A stretch of 64,000 nt of DNA from Kingdonia uniflora. Lineage: Eukaryota; Streptophyta; Magnoliopsida; Ranunculales; Circaeasteraceae. The notes beneath the pieces are model-generated. The model made no database searches and was not told the origin of the DNA. It saw only the letters and a list, made by a program, of their open reading frames with translations. A program made the translations under genes and the position numbers. The stretch spans positions 682,001 through 746,000 of the forward strand of contig JACGCM010001954.1 in NCBI GenBank assembly GCA_014058105.1. Reading direction: 5' to 3'. Positions 23,439 to 36,154 of the stretch are shown here, piece after piece; the stretch's first letter is position 1, and every line of letters begins with the position of its first letter.

Positions 23439-24596
23439 ATGTAAACTCAAACTTTTATAGCTCAAAATGAATAAGTAATTTTTTTTTTGTAATCTGTGTT
23501 GTTATCTATTAAATTATAGGATAAAGTGTAGATTGAATCTGCGACCTGAAAAGTAGGAGTAATGTGTTTGTGTAGCCGCTTACGGGGTAGTTATGATGGA
23601 TTACAGCTGGCTGATGTCAACAATTATGTAGAGGATTTCAAATTTTGAATATTTGCTATTTATAGGAATGACGTACGGTGTGGTACGAACTTGATTGAGT
23701 ATAAAAGGTGAGGGATCATGTAGATTGTCTTGGGAAGGAGGAACTGAATTATTTAATGGGTGAAGTGAGGGACATACGTAATAACATAACATGTTATAGC
23801 AGAAGTAATGATGATGTTGTGAGGTAAAAAGATGTACTTGTAGAGGCAGTAGGGGTAACTAACATGTGTCGGAGAAAGCCATCGCTTCAAAAACTGAGGG
23901 AGAGTATAAAAACTCGTCTCTCTCCCTCATAAATTATCTACAGTTTTAGAAAGAGAAAAAAGTGGTGTAACTAGTATTTCTAGAGAGAGAAAATGTTAAA
24001 TTTCTGAGCGAAATCCCGTGGTGAAAGCTTCGTCTGGTGAAAGGAATTTATTGGAGAGGTAGCGTAATCACTTAACCTCTGTGAAAGTTGTTGGCAAAGT
24101 AGAGGATTGTGGGTCTTCTAGTACAGGTGAGTAAATTTTTTATGCTCTGTTATGTTTGAAGTTCATAGGAGTTTGTGTATTTGTTATTTTACGAATCATC
24201 TTTGTATGTCACTGATTGGGGATGGGAAATTTTAGAATGTAGGGAACTAAAAAAGGATTGTTTTCCTGTCTTGGTGAATATTTGTAAAAACTCTGTGTAT
24301 GGTAACAAATGTCTAGAGAGAAAGAATTGTTTTTGTTGAAGAAGAGGGTGAGTTGAAGTTAATTTTTTGTTGTTTTTGAAATTTTTGAAAATAAATATCT
24401 TTACTGGGTAGTAAGTATAGGTGGGGATTTTTATTTGTTGTATTTGTGGTATATCATGTGACTATATAAGTAATGAATCATAGAGACAGAGTAAATAATA
24501 AAAAATATTTTTACCTATAGGTCAAATATGCACTCTAAAAACTTAAAGCCTAGTAATAAATTTGTAGTTTTGTTCAGTTCGGAGTAAACATCTTCG
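23439..24596. other. Element E spacer, AT-rich, no ORF supported
   Basis: Untranslated AT-rich DNA between antisense ORF 2 and the Transposase_28-like ORF. A donor-like AGGTGAGT sits at 24126-24133 after a short frame, so the antisense transcript could be spliced; this is inference. Confidence 0.4.
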
Positions 24597-25387
24597 TTGA
24601 GTAGAAAAGACGATTGTAGAGGAATGGAGAAAACTGCAGACGGTAGGGAAGTAACTCTGGGAATAGTGTCAAAGATTCCCATTGAAGTGAGTAATATAGG
24701 AGAGTTGGATGATGAAACGGAGGTGGAGGATGAGATATTTTATACATATCCAAAAGGAGTAAATGTAGGGAAAGAATATATGAAATTTAAAAAGAAGTTA
24801 AAAGGGAAGTGAGGGAATTAAGTAATGGAGCAAGGCCTATGGTTTAAGACCTTTGTGCCAGAGAAAGGGAAAAAGGTACATTATCAAGTGCCCAATCTGG
24901 AGTTGTAGAAGAGGGTAAAAGGAAGTGGGGAAGATATCGAGATTACGTACTATAATGTGTCGGGTATGGTAGGCCCGAATGATGGGTTTTTATGTTATCT
25001 GAACCAAGTGGTATATAGTCTAGGATTCCTTTGACGTATTTTTAGAAAGGGGTTATGAATGTATTGTAGTGTTACCCGGTACAATTAAATGGGAATGATT
25101 ATGAGATGATGAAGGTGTGTGAGGTGTTGAATGAGAGGTGGAGAGAAAATAGGATGACGAAGTAGTTTGTTACAGCTGACATACTAAAATATTACAAAAT
25201 GTAGTATGTGCAAACTCGTAGGAGTGGTTACCTATTTAGTGATTCATCTAGGCCAAAGTTTTTTGACTTCGAATCTTCTGATAGACCGTAGAATGACCAT
25301 CTTGTATGGGTAAGGGGTAATTGTATACTGGTTCTAGATGAGCCAGCGCTCGACCTGGAACATAAATATTTGAATCCGAGCAAGTAA
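24597..25387 (+). pseudogene. Element E antisense ORF, Transposase_28-like
   Basis: An acidic first part (24597-24812, with DDETEVEDEIF) is followed after stops by MEQGLWFKTFVPEKGKK, then NDGFLCYLNQVVYSLGF, and at 25209-25387 by SSRPKFFDFESSDRP, NDHLVWVRGNCI and LDEPALDLEHKYLNPSK. The last blocks are those of the gypsy-type Transposase_28 family. Five or more stops break it. Confidence 0.6.
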
Positions 25388-25449
25388 CGCCTGCTAACTT
25401 GACTTAATATCAGTTTGTCTTTGGGCTTCTAATCATTTCCTTGATTTTT

Positions 25450-26441
25450 TCTGTCAGGTCCAAAACCCAAAGCCGCTCTTGATAAATGAACTTATTTAAC
25501 TACGTAGCCCTTGAACAGCTCGAGTTAAAGCAAGTACTTAGAGAGTTGAATATCCGTAGGGATAAAAGATTGGACTCCAGAGCTCCAAATGTGCAACAAG
25601 CTCACAAAAATTGAGCTATGTCTGGTCAAGAGGGTACTGAGAAGGTTATGAACAAGGACCTTCATCCTTTAGGGGATTTGACTGGTATCCCTCCGCCTTC
25701 GCCAGGGAATTTGAGCAATTCACGGAAGCTCTGTAGGGTGAAAAGAACATTGCAAGAATCTTCTCATTTTACTGTGAAGGCCACCCAAGGGAAAAAGGGT
25801 GACAAGCTGGCTATCTTGGATACAGTAGAGCAATAAACGGTGAGTGAGGTCCTTCCTCAAGAGATAGAAAAGACGTCTTTAAAAAGGAAATAACATGAGA
25901 TCGTAGGTAGTGACCAAACTCGGGCTTAAAATGTGGCCAAGTTGAGGGAAGTACAACAAAGATGTTTTAATATGGCGGGGATTGAGCCGAGGAAGCTCGA
26001 GGTCGTATTTCAAGATCAAACAACGTCGGTACGTATTAATATTATTTGTTTGCTGTAGTGTAGTCGATATGTCTATTGTTGATTCCATGTATTGCATTGG
26101 CATTATGCTGGTAAAAGGAGCTACGGATTTTATTGAGAAGAGAAACCAGGAGTATCTAGAGCTTGTACATAAGTTTGAGGCTCAAACAGCTCGGTTGAAG
26201 AAGCTCGGGGAGGAGCTCGAGAAGGAGAGAAAGGCAGAAGTGCTGAAGGCTGTTAAGGAGTGGTGTGTGCAAATGTCTAAGCCTGAAAAGACCTTGGAGA
26301 AAGCTTTGGCGACGGTGAGGGTTGGTATAAACAATCTGATCCAATCATATCATCACTTTGGGTTAACCGAGGCCGATATCACTTTTGGCCAAGAAGGTAG
26401 GTTCTATGAGATAGTTTTTCTTCAGATGCAGAAGATGAACT
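25450..26441 (+). pseudogene. Element E antisense ORF, 5' part up to insertion of B
   Basis: A charged, helical frame: IEKRNQEYLELVHKFEAQ, then LKKLGEELEKERKAEVLKAV and LTEADITFGQEGRF. It runs straight into the start of element B at 26442. The text continues after B at 52632 (ELVK... becoming SQADQVPAPDTELELPSKVE, stop at 52753-52755). The shared segment before and after B proves they were one region. Function unknown. Confidence 0.6.
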
Positions 26442-27057
26442 TGTAGGAGCCTACCCCCTGATCTTACCTAAATCGATCTGTCTCCAGTTTGAATTACCTC
26501 CATGTCAGACTCACGCATTCTCCACACGACTTTACTAGTTAACATTGCCACATATTCCATGAACTGACAAAAAATGTGGGTCGAGCTCAAACCAAAAAAC
26601 CTGAACAAGTCAAAACTACCTGTCTTTCTCAAACTCAGCAGTTACATAGTCAATCGCCACTAACCACATTGTTAAGAAAATGTGCTCCAATACGATGAAG
26701 AATTGCGGGGAAGGCCTATAAAGAAAAAGTTCCATAAGAGACAGGGGATCAGAAGATTACAGAAAAAATCACCAGGAAGACTATATTTTCTAGATTCTCC
26801 AAAACTTTAAACTTCTTATTCACAAGATCAAGCACTTCTAAGTCTAGAGATCACTTGTAATAAGATATCAGCCTCAAACAATAAACATTACTATTACAAA
26901 AATCCTCAACCCGAGGTCATGGTTTTTTAACCTATTCATAGGTTTTCCACGCTAAGCACCTGTGTTATTTCTAGTTTTTAATTATATTTTGTTACGGGTA
27001 CATTGGTGTAAGAGCTAATTCTATGCCACTTCGAGTTTACAGAATTAGGTTATTATA
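26442..27057 (+). repeat. Element B 5' LTR
   Basis: It starts TGTAGGAGCCTACCCCC and ends GGTTATTATA. A TATAAAG box at 26717-26723 is the likely core promoter (TATATAAAG in the 3' copy at 52289-52297). The two LTRs differ mainly by C/T and G/A changes. Confidence 0.93.
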
Positions 27058-27058
27058 T

Positions 27059-27078
27059 TTGGCACCATCTGTGGGAAA
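27059..27078 (+). other. Element B primer binding site
   Basis: TTGGCACCATCTGTGGGAAA, one base after the 5' LTR. It is the counterpart of 3201-3220 in A and of the minus strand at 61688-61707 in E. Confidence 0.8.
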
Positions 27079-27135
27079 GAAAATCTTTTCCACAATTTCC
27101 TAAGGTATTCAGTCACTCTACAACAAATTTCAATC

Positions 27136-28520
27136 ATGGTCACATCCAGGCGAGCAGCAACCAGAATCTAGCTCGATCCCTCAGTTGAGCCAGAATAACT
27201 TGCAGAGCTATGGGTGAATCTCAACACTGAAATGGAGAAACGTAACGAGCTCGAATGGCAATTAACTCATGATAGAGAGCTCCATGAGAAGATGCTCGAT
27301 GTTGAGCGACAAGCTCATTTGACAGCACTTAAACGACATGAAGATCAAATGACAATAATGCAGACTGCCCTGCAAGCTCTGTAAAACATTCAACAGGCTC
27401 CTCCAATACGAGACCGTAATTAGGTGCCAGAAGCCTCTCAGGTTTCTGTACGGGAAAGATTAGGACCTCAAGGAGCCACCAGCAAAGCTATTTCCAGGAA
27501 TATTCAGAATGAACCCCAACCTTCTATTCATTTGGGGGGGTGAGGTTCAGTCTGAGATCAGCCGAGGTCACCGATGTTCCATACGTCAAGAGGAGGAACA
27601 AAGACCTCAGCCTTGAGTTCCATTACAAGATTGTTTGAGTGAAGGTACATGTACTCATAATTCGTAACCTCTTCATCAAGCCACTCAGCCGATTAGTCAC
27701 TACGTCACACAAGAGCATATGGACCAACGTATTAAGGAGTAGATCGAAGCACAAGTTCTGGGCGCTACTGACGATCTTACCAAGTAACACGGAAGCCCGA
27801 TTGCCAAAGATCTATTCAATATGGATACTCCGAAAGGATTCCATACTCCAAAAATTTGTAAATACAAGGGTACCGATCCAAAAGAGTACATTCAACAATA
27901 CCGTGATTCATTGGGGTTGTACTCCAATCTCAACCACATTCTCTACTGTCTATTCGCCGCAAGTCTGCAGGAGGAACCACTCTAATGGTTCTACTCTCTA
28001 CCGAAAGACTTTATATACACATTCGACCAGCTGCAGAAACAATTTATCAAGACATATGCTCACAACAAAGGCAAAGAAGAAAATTTATACTCTCTTATTA
28101 GTCTTAAAAAATCCCACAGAGACAGGCTCGAGGCATTTGCAAAGAAGTTCTTGGACCTCACACGTAAAGTGGACAATCTTGATCAGAAAACAATTATTAC
28201 TGCTTTAACCAACGCGCTCCAACTCGACTGCAAAGCCAAAGAGTACCTCTTTCTTAACAAACCAGCGACCTTGGAGGATATGATTCCCAAGGTCAATAGT
28301 TATGTCGACCTAGAAAGGATGATGTCTGAAAGGCATAAATCTACTAAATCCGTCATTTCCACGAAAGGTCCATCTACAGATCAAACCACTAAACCAAAGG
28401 AGGACCAGGATTACCAAAAACGCGCCAAGGGAAATATCGGTAACCCTCAGAAAGGTGGATCACAGGTCAAACCGGTCCTCCCAAAGATGAGTGTTCGAAT
28501 ATCCACCATTACCAAATAAA
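27136..28520 (+). pseudogene. Element B gag remnant
   Basis: An ATG at 27136 opens MVTSRRAATR and is stopped soon. Later frames give LDMEKRNELEWQL-like charged helices, the capsid core near 27830-28180 (GFHTPKICKYKGTDPKEYIQ) and 28151-28519 (LTNALQLDCKAKEYLFLNKP, then LEDMIPKVNSYVDLERMM). The E gag has LNKLATLEDINEKINGYIDL at the same point. Stops and shifts throughout. Confidence 0.75.
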
Positions 28521-29280
28521 TACATTTTCAAGGAGGGATGAATGTTCGAATATATTGTCGACCTGGAATCAAACAAGGATGGCAGCTATAAGAAGCAGGT
28601 TAAAGTTGTCTAGGTCGAAGATCAAGTTAAGGAAAAGCATCTCTACCATATGTACCACAATAACATGATCGAGATCAATCAGATCACCAACTCTAACAGA
28701 TTCAAGCGAAGGAGATTATCAGAATCCTGCGATCTCACACCTCGGGACAAATATTACGATACTAGCCATGTCAAATTCCCACATCATGATGCATTAGTCA
28801 TAATGCTCAAGATGAAAAACTTTGTCATGCATACGATGATGATCGATACTGGCAGCGGTATTGAGATTCTTTTTTAGAGCATTATTGACCAAATGGGTTT
28901 AACCGATCAAGTCATTCAAAGCGACACCGATATCAGTGGGTTTAATGGTTCTAAGCTAGAGCGAGTAGGAAAGATTTTCTTACCTATTACCATTGGGCTA
29001 GCCACAATCGACGTCATCTTTTATGTGATTAACACCAAGTCTCGTTATCTCAGGATTATGGGCCATTGTTAGATTCATAACATGGAAGCAATCGCTTCCA
29101 CCTATCATCAAGCACTCTGCTTCAAACACAACGATGGTATCTACGAGATCAAGAGTAGTCAAAAGCTTTCTTGAGCTTGCGAAAATACCGTCTCTGTATT
29201 CTAGATACCTCAGACAGATATGCTGAATAGCAATTACAGAAAGTTGATCACCCCGATGATCTACTTTCAAGGGAGGAGCC
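28521..29280 (+). pseudogene. Element B aspartic protease remnant
   Basis: The active site MIDTGSGIEILF is visible at about 28838-28875, directly followed by a TAG. The frame continues with DQMGLTDQVIQSDTDISGFNG and a second conserved block IMGHC-IHNMEAI, where the expected W is replaced by a stop. Confidence 0.8.
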
Positions 29281-29339
29281 TACCAAATACATCAATATTG
29301 ATGGACCTAGAAGATGTACTTTCATCGATACTAAGCTAG

Positions 29340-30270
29340 TTCAACATGAAAAAGATGCTCTCATTCAGACCTTTCAATTAAATCGAGACGTTTTTGCATG
29401 GTCTTTCGAAGAGATGCTTGGGGTCAATCCCGCCATGGCATATCACAAATTGGCCATCAACATCAATGCAAGGGCAGTTAAACAGAAATAGCGGTGCCTG
29501 TCACCACAACTTCGTGATGAAGTTGACATGGAGATTGAGAAAATGATCAAAGTGGGATTCATTCGAGAAGCCAAGTATGCAAATTGGATATCCAGCATCA
29601 TCATTGTCCCAAAGAAGAATGGGAAAGTTTGAGTTTGTGTGGATTTCACCGATCTTAACAAACATACTCCAAATGATAGTTTCTCTCTTCCCAATATTCA
29701 TTAGATCCTTGATTCCATAGCAGGTCATGAACTCCTATCTATGATGGACACTACTTCGGGATACAATTAGATTCCACTCTTGGATGAGATCAAGAAAAAA
29801 CCACTTTCATCACTGAAAGAGGCTTTATTATTACAAAGTCATGCCCTTCGGACTCAAAAATGCAGGTACAACTTATCAATGCTTAATGACTACTGTGTTC
29901 AAAGTACAACTCAGGAATATCGTGGAAGTCTACATTGACGATCTCTTGTGCAAAAGTATATAGTCCATCAACCACATTTCAGATCTCAATACAATATTCA
30001 AAAATCATTGATCTTATAGGATGCAACTCAATCCTGATAAGTATCAATTCATAGTACATTTAGGTCAATTTCTAAGCTACCTCATCAGCAATAAGGGGAT
30101 TGAGGCCGATCCAGATCAGATTTGGGCCCTCCTCGACATGCCACCTCCAAAAATACTGAAAGAGGTTCAGAAACTTGCCGGCATGATTGCCGCTATCAAC
30201 CATTTTGTTTCAAAATCTTCAGACCGCTGTCCTTGGTTGTTCCTATTACTCCACGGTTGCACCAAATGAG
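29340..30270 (+). pseudogene. Element B reverse transcriptase
   Basis: Motifs in order: GFIREAKYANWISSIIIVPK, VCVDFTDLNKHTPNDSFSLP, MMDTTSGYN, the YIDDLL box (VEVYIDDLLCKS at about 29926-29960) and YLISNKGIEADPDQIWALLD. There are at least four stops and two frameshifts. Several stops stand where tryptophan or glutamine is usual. Confidence 0.88.
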
Positions 30271-30274
30271 AAAA

Positions 30275-30730
30275 AGTATAGTTAAAAGCAGAGTTCAATG
30301 GATATCAAAATGCAAAACTGCTTTTCAGGACCTCAAAACCTACTTGGGGAAGTCTCCTATCATGAGCACCCCAATAGATAATGAGGAACTGATTATCTAC
30401 CTAGCAGTTACAAATACTTCACTCAGCTCGATTCTCATTCGACTTAAAGGGAAAATTAAGAATCCAGTCTACTTCATCAATAAAACCCTCACTTCAGCAG
30501 AAATGAGGTACTATAAAATTAAGAAACTCCTTCTCACTCTTGTTTATACCGTGCAGAAGCTCAAGCACTACTTCCAAGCTCATTTAATCAAAGTCATGAT
30601 GAACTACCCACTTCGGGAGGTTCTATACAAGAAAAAAAATCAAGGAGAGTGCAATAATGGTCAGTCAGTTTGGGAGAACAGGATATCAAGTTCTAATAAC
30701 GTCATTCTAGAAAGGGCCAGGTCGTAGCCT
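30275..30730 (+). pseudogene. Element B retroviral-type RNase H
   Basis: One open frame with QWISKCKTAFQDLKTYL, IIYLAVTNTSLSSILIRL, PVYFINKTLTSAEMRYYKIK and LLTLVYTVQKLKHYFQAH. That is the normal gypsy connection and RNase H. The catalytic D of the first strand is not evident (LAVTNTS), and the C-terminal part is lost. Confidence 0.8.
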
Positions 30731-30849
30731 ATTTCCTCGTGGATTTTCCAATGGAAGATCTCGAGTGGGAGGAGCACGATCCTGACCTTGCAGGGGAAGT
30801 TGCAAAAAATCTACCCCACAAAGCATTTGACGAACGAGCTGAATGGATA

Positions 30850-31536
30850 GCAAGGAAAGGGTGAAGATTTCATACAGAAGGATCAGCAGGACTCGCAGGG
30901 TCAGGAATTGGAATCGTATTGATTATCCCTTCTAACGATAGAATTGAGAAATTAATTTGTTTGGATTTTGAGGCCTCAAACAATGTCACCGAGTACGAAG
31001 CTCTCATTCACAGACTCAATCTCGCTATTGAGTTCGGCGTTTCCGAGCTCTCAGTTTATATAGATTCACTACTCATTGTTCACCATTACTCTGAGCAGTA
31101 CAAGAAGAATGATAAGATGATCGAATATGCATCCCTCATTACAGATAGGATGAGCAAGTTTGTGCAAATAGCTCTCGATTATCTTCTTCGAGGAGAAAAT
31201 AGACACGCCGATTCCTTGGCATATCAAGCCAGGTTCATTGGCACAGAAGCTCAATATCTCCAGATCGAAGTGATTTCAACCCCTAGCATTGATTACATTT
31301 TTATATGCACGATAAACACTGGGGGCGATAAAGGGGGAGACGATGATAGGCGAAAGCCTTTCTTAGTTTATCTCGGTGTCAACAATAAATATGAAGGACA
31401 ATTTCCCGCAGATCCAAAGGAGCGTCGACAACTGATTGACAACAAAAAGTGTTACACTAATCAAAATGGTACCTTATACCGCCATTCAGTCACGGAGACT
31501 TACCTCAAGTACCTCTCCAAACACAAAGCGAACTAG
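30850..31536 (+). pseudogene. Element B archaeal-type RNase H
   Basis: RFHTEGSAGLAGSGIGIVL, NNVTEYEALIHRLNLAIEFG, LSVYIDSLLIVHHY and ENRHADSLAYQ match the second RNase H of elements A and E. The first acidic position reads E instead of D (HTEGSAG), which would be expected to weaken activity. The frame from 30919 to 31536 is open for 205 codons. Confidence 0.85.
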
Positions 31537-32580
31537 ATGTTCTACGATTTACATAAAGAGACATGTGGCTCCCATGCCGTAGGTCGATTACTGGCAAAGA
31601 GAGCCATTACACAAGGAGTATTCTGGCCTGACACGTGCAAGCTAGCATAAGAGAACTCACACAAATGTGACGCATGTCAGCGATATGGAAAGATGATCCG
31701 CGCCCCCGCGCTTGAGCTCCATGCAAGCAAGTTGTTTTGGCCATTAAAAAGATGGGCACTCGATCTTGTCAGCAAATTTCCTAATTCTCCAGGTAACCGT
31801 CGCCACCTTCTTGTAGCTACCAATTATTTTACAAAATGGGTAGAAGTATTTCTTCTCTATCGAATCAAAGAAGAAGAGGTTATCTCTTTTATCTTGTAAC
31901 ACATCATCCCTCAGTTTGGGTGCTCCCACCTAATTTGCATCAATAACAGGACCTAATTTATTGGAGAAAAAGTCGTAACTTTCCTCAACCAACATAATAT
32001 TATTCACTCACCATCCAATCCCTACTACCTTCAAGGCAATGGCCAAGCCAAAATCACCAACAAAACCATCATGAATGGACTTAAGAAAAGGCTGTACTCA
32101 CAAAAAAGGGAATTGGGTTCGAGAACTTCCTCATATTTTATGGGCATATCGTACCACTCCACGTCAGTCACCAGGCTGCACTCCATTCCTCCTTACCTAT
32201 GGCATCGAGGTCGTCATTCCCTATGAATTCCATCATCCAGTTATAGATCACGAGCTAACTGATGAGGAAAATAAGTTTGAATTGGCTTGCAACCTCAATT
32301 GGATTGATGAAACTAGGGAACACGCCATCGCTAACCTAGGTCGATATCACCAAATGCTAGCTAGTTGTTACAATAAACGAGTCAGAAGCTATACCTTCTA
32401 AATCAATGATCTCATCCTCAGAGAAATACCTCAACACCATAAAGAGCCTCACGCTAGGAAACTAACAGTCAATTGGGTGGGTCTTTTCCTTATCACAGGT
32501 CTCTCAGGCCTGGGATTATACTACCTCATGACAGAAGAGGGAGTCCACATTTCAAGTCCTTAGGAATACTAGGCAAATAA
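31537..32580 (+). pseudogene. Element B integrase remnant
   Basis: The zinc-binding block is partly intact (HKETCGSHAVGRLLAKR, then HKCDACQRYG with CxxC). The core reads KRWALDLVSKF (first D), then CINNRT where a D is normal, and SNPYYLQGNGQAKIT where a K replaces the E. 32075-32401 gives ELPHILWAYRTTPRQSPGCT and ends the core. Inactive. Confidence 0.85.
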
Positions 32581-32744
32581 AGCGATATTATTGTTAAAGT
32601 CCCTTACTACTCCATTTTAGTTTCACCCCTTTTTTATTCCAGAAGTAAGATTTCCATCTCCATCCAATATAAATTCTTTTTCATAATTCAATGAAACTTA
32701 CAAATTTTTCTCCATACATCTCTCTACTTCGTAGACAATACATA

Positions 32745-33425
32745 GATTAAAGCATAGATAATACTAGCTTTTAATCGACATTATATCAGTTAAATCAAGA
32801 ATATACTTGGTTTGGCTGATTCTACTAAATCCCCTGTGGTTATAATAAGGTAGCACTTGTTTTTAATCAAATGACTCTACCAGACATAAGATAAAGCAAA
32901 TGTAAAACTAGCTTTCATCTCTTTTAATATGTCTGCGACATCATATCAGTTAAATAAATAATATAATTGGTTTGGCTAATTCTACTAAATCCCCTGCGGT
33001 TAGAACAAGGTAGCACTTGTTTTCAATCAAAAGACTCTACTAGACATAAGATAATGCAAAGGTAAAACTAGCTTTCATCTCTTTCAATATGTCTGCGACA
33101 TCATATCAGTTAAATCAAGAATACAATTGGTTTGGTTGATTCTACTAAATCCCCTGCGGTTAGAACAAGGTAGCACTTGTTTTCAATCAAAGGACTCTAC
33201 CAGACATAAGATAAGGCAAAGGTAAAACTAGTTTTCATCTTTTTCAATATGTTTACAACATTCTACCAGTTAAATTTAGGTTATAGCTGTTTGACTGACT
33301 CAACTCAGCTACAAGATTAAAATGAAGGTGAAACTAGTTTTTAATCGAAGAGCTCAATAAGACATACGATATAGCAAATGTAAAACTAGCTTTCATATCT
33401 TAACATGTCTACAACATATTATTAC
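32745..33425. repeat. 160-bp tandem array of element B (4 copies)
   Basis: The landmark TATATCAGTTAAAT recurs at 32781, 32941, 33101 and (as TCTACCAGTTAAAT) 33261, an exact 160-base step. Each unit holds CTACTAAATCCCCTG, AAGGTAGCACTTGTTTT and CTCTACCAGACATAAGATAA. The last unit is degenerate. It is at the same place as the arrays of A and E but unrelated in sequence. Confidence 0.92.
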
Positions 33426-33447
33426 TTTTCAGGTTAATATACAACCA

Positions 33448-34302
33448 CTACAATAGATTATGTTCTGCCATTGGCATGTCAGCTACGCTTTCCCCTACAA
33501 CAGGAGGTCGACTAGCCATAAAATCTTGAGCTTGTGCAATCACAACGATCCTGCCCTGCTCTTTAAATTTAGCAGATCGAGGGCCTAGACCCATCCCCGT
33601 GGAACTCATGCAATCTCCTCGATCTATATCAACCTTACAAATACATCCCTTTGTTGACACACAGTCAAACAAGGCATCTCTCTCTAACTCAAGTCTTTTT
33701 ACATCTTCTACAAAATAAGCAATTACCGACTTTAGCAATTCTGAATGTCAGGCCTGAGTTACAACTGAGTTAGAAAATGCCACCCTCGACCTCTGAAGGT
33801 GATCTTCTAACCTCTTGTACCGTGCTTTCTAACTCACTAGTTCTCTTTCTTTAAAATTTGTAAAAGCAATGTTCTCTACAAATTTTTTGTCAGCGTTAGC
33901 CAACTCAGCTCGATTAATCGCCTTCAAATCAACCACCTGAGCACGAAGTATATCGATCTCTGTATTTATTTCTTCCACGCCTAGAATATTCTTTAACAAT
34001 TCCTCTTTATCCTTTATCATAATCTCTTTCCCTCTGATAGCACGCTCTAACCCTTTGTCCCTGATAAGAGCAGCATCCAGCTTTATTTGACACTCTCATA
34101 ATTGCTCAACTCCTTTACGCACATGCCCTTAAATTTGAGCAACATCCCCCTCCAACTTTCTTATTTGGGCTGACAGATTAACGACATTACCTTGAACAAG
34201 ATAAACTTTGGCATCATTTTTATTCCTCTTCGTGCACTCGCCAGCCTCGATACTTCAGGCACGCGAATTGGCCTGTGCCAAATCAGTTTTTAATTGAGCC
34301 AC
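33448..34302 (-). pseudogene. Element B antisense coiled-coil ORF, C-terminal half
   Basis: Minus-strand heptad-rich frames (DKEELLKNILGVEEINTEID, LRAQVVDLKAINRAELANAD; then YFVEDVKRLELERDALFDCV). The text is cut at 34302 by the CACTA element. The N-terminal half is at 46135-46690. Confidence 0.65.
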
Positions 34303-35640
34303 CACTACTTAAAAACGCGTAAATACCAACACTTTTGGATAGTAATTTGTGACTTGGCGCATCTGTCATACTTTGAATGAAAAATACGACTTCTATTAGA
34401 AGTCATAATTTTAGAACCCCCGTCGTTTTATTTTTTTTCCTTCTTATTTATGCCTTAAAACATACGAATGTTTAAGGAGCTGCAAAACCATTCTAATTTA
34501 GACACATGATCAAGTCTCTTTATTTGATTAGCAATATACAACTTTAATCCTTCCCCCCATAAACAAACTCTATTAATTCCCCGCTCAAATTAAACGAAGA
34601 GAGAACCAATATACCCACACAAATCTAAATTTATGATCCAATCAAGTTGAGATTCCTTAAATCTCTGAGGTAAAGTTGAAATCTAACTTCCCAATCCATC
34701 TATCTCTCTGCAAATTTTTCTCTCACAGAAAATTCTATAATTCCCTCTCAAATCAAACACCTAAAAATCCCTAACCCCGCGCAAATAAATCAATCTCCAA
34801 CAATTCTGCCATAATCTTATCAGTTAAGTGTTTCTCCATAAATTTATAATCTTAATTTTATCTTAATTACCCCACTCTTTATCTCTCTATCCATCTCATG
34901 TCTCTTCCTCTCTCTATTTTCTGAAAAAAGAAAGAGATAGAATAACTTCAAATTTTGAAGGTTTTTGTTACAAAAAGGTATCAACTTCGCAGATTAGATT
35001 ACTTATTTTCCTAATTTTTTCTCACGTGAGTTACATTGAGGTAAAATTTTATTGGTTTCCTTTAATCTTTTTCCCAATTGCAGCTGCAGGTTTTCTGATT
35101 AAATTGGTAAGAGCGAGAATTGCAAGGAATTATTGAAACTTGGAAAGAGGCATGTATTACTATGCTTAAGGTTTTCTTTTTTTTGTTTGTTAATTTTCTC
35201 TTAATTTAATATCTTCTAGTATACTAGATTAAGAACATCTGATTAAATTTATTTAGTAATTACATGTTTATTGGATTTTTCTAATGACATTGATCTTGTG
35301 TAAATTATAATAGCAATTTAAGATACATTACCAAAAAAAAGACCTTTGGCAGCACACATGCTCAGCTTTAGGCAACAGACTATGTCTGCTATAAGTTTGC
35401 AATACTACTAGTCCGTTACAGTAGCCAACTAGCCAACTGTGTTGCGTTAGAGTTTACTAAAAATTAGATCCCCGACACTTTTCTCTTAACCTAAATTCCC
35501 TGCGGAAACTTCCCTCTCTTTCTCAAGGTTCCCCCCTACAAAAAAAACTTCTCTCTCATAATTCGAGAACGAATCTGTAATGAATTAGTTCCAACTCCCC
35601 ACATTTCTATCCAAATTCCCCTATTCCTACTCTATAAGTT

Positions 35641-35703
35641 ATGGCATCTCTTTCTACGATTACAGTTTTGCTGGTGGTTCTCGCTCTCCTCTTGCAATCA
35701 AAG
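35641..35703 (+). CDS. putative signal-peptide first exon, unknown protein
   Basis: ATG opens MASLSTITVLLVVLALLLQS, a textbook secretory signal peptide (short polar start, long Val/Leu core), plus a Lys, and then a GTATCT donor at 35704. A pyrimidine-rich leader precedes it. A phase-0 second exon candidate on the same strand lies at 45113-45241, also inside the CACTA element. The two would give a 63-residue secreted protein. I cannot name it; the pairing is inference. Confidence 0.35.
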
Positions 35704-36154
35704 GTATCTTTCTGTCTTTCCTTGTTTTCCTCCAATCCAAAATCAATTTCAGTTGATAATTGTTTTATGGTGGCTTTTAAATTTGGTAAAGTGCATAGTT
35801 AGGGTTCCAATTGAACTTATTTTATGAAATTAGGGGTTTTGAGTAACCCACTTCTAGTTTTCAAATTATAGGGTTTACTTTTATAGATTTATGTGTAAGG
35901 GTTTGCTTCCATAGGTTTTGGTTTAAGATGTCAGTCAATTATCAAAAATACGGCCTTATTTCATGCTTTTGAAGTCTCAAATATAGAAAAAATACAGTTG
36001 TTAATTAAATATAGTGTGGGATTACTCATTACTGCCCTAGTTTGTCGTTCTTGTTGGCAATGTTGCATAATTCCATACTTGACGAGGGTCTCTCATAGAA
36101 GACATAGTATTATATTCCTTGATAAGATGGCTAGAAACGCGGTGTCGTGCTATT

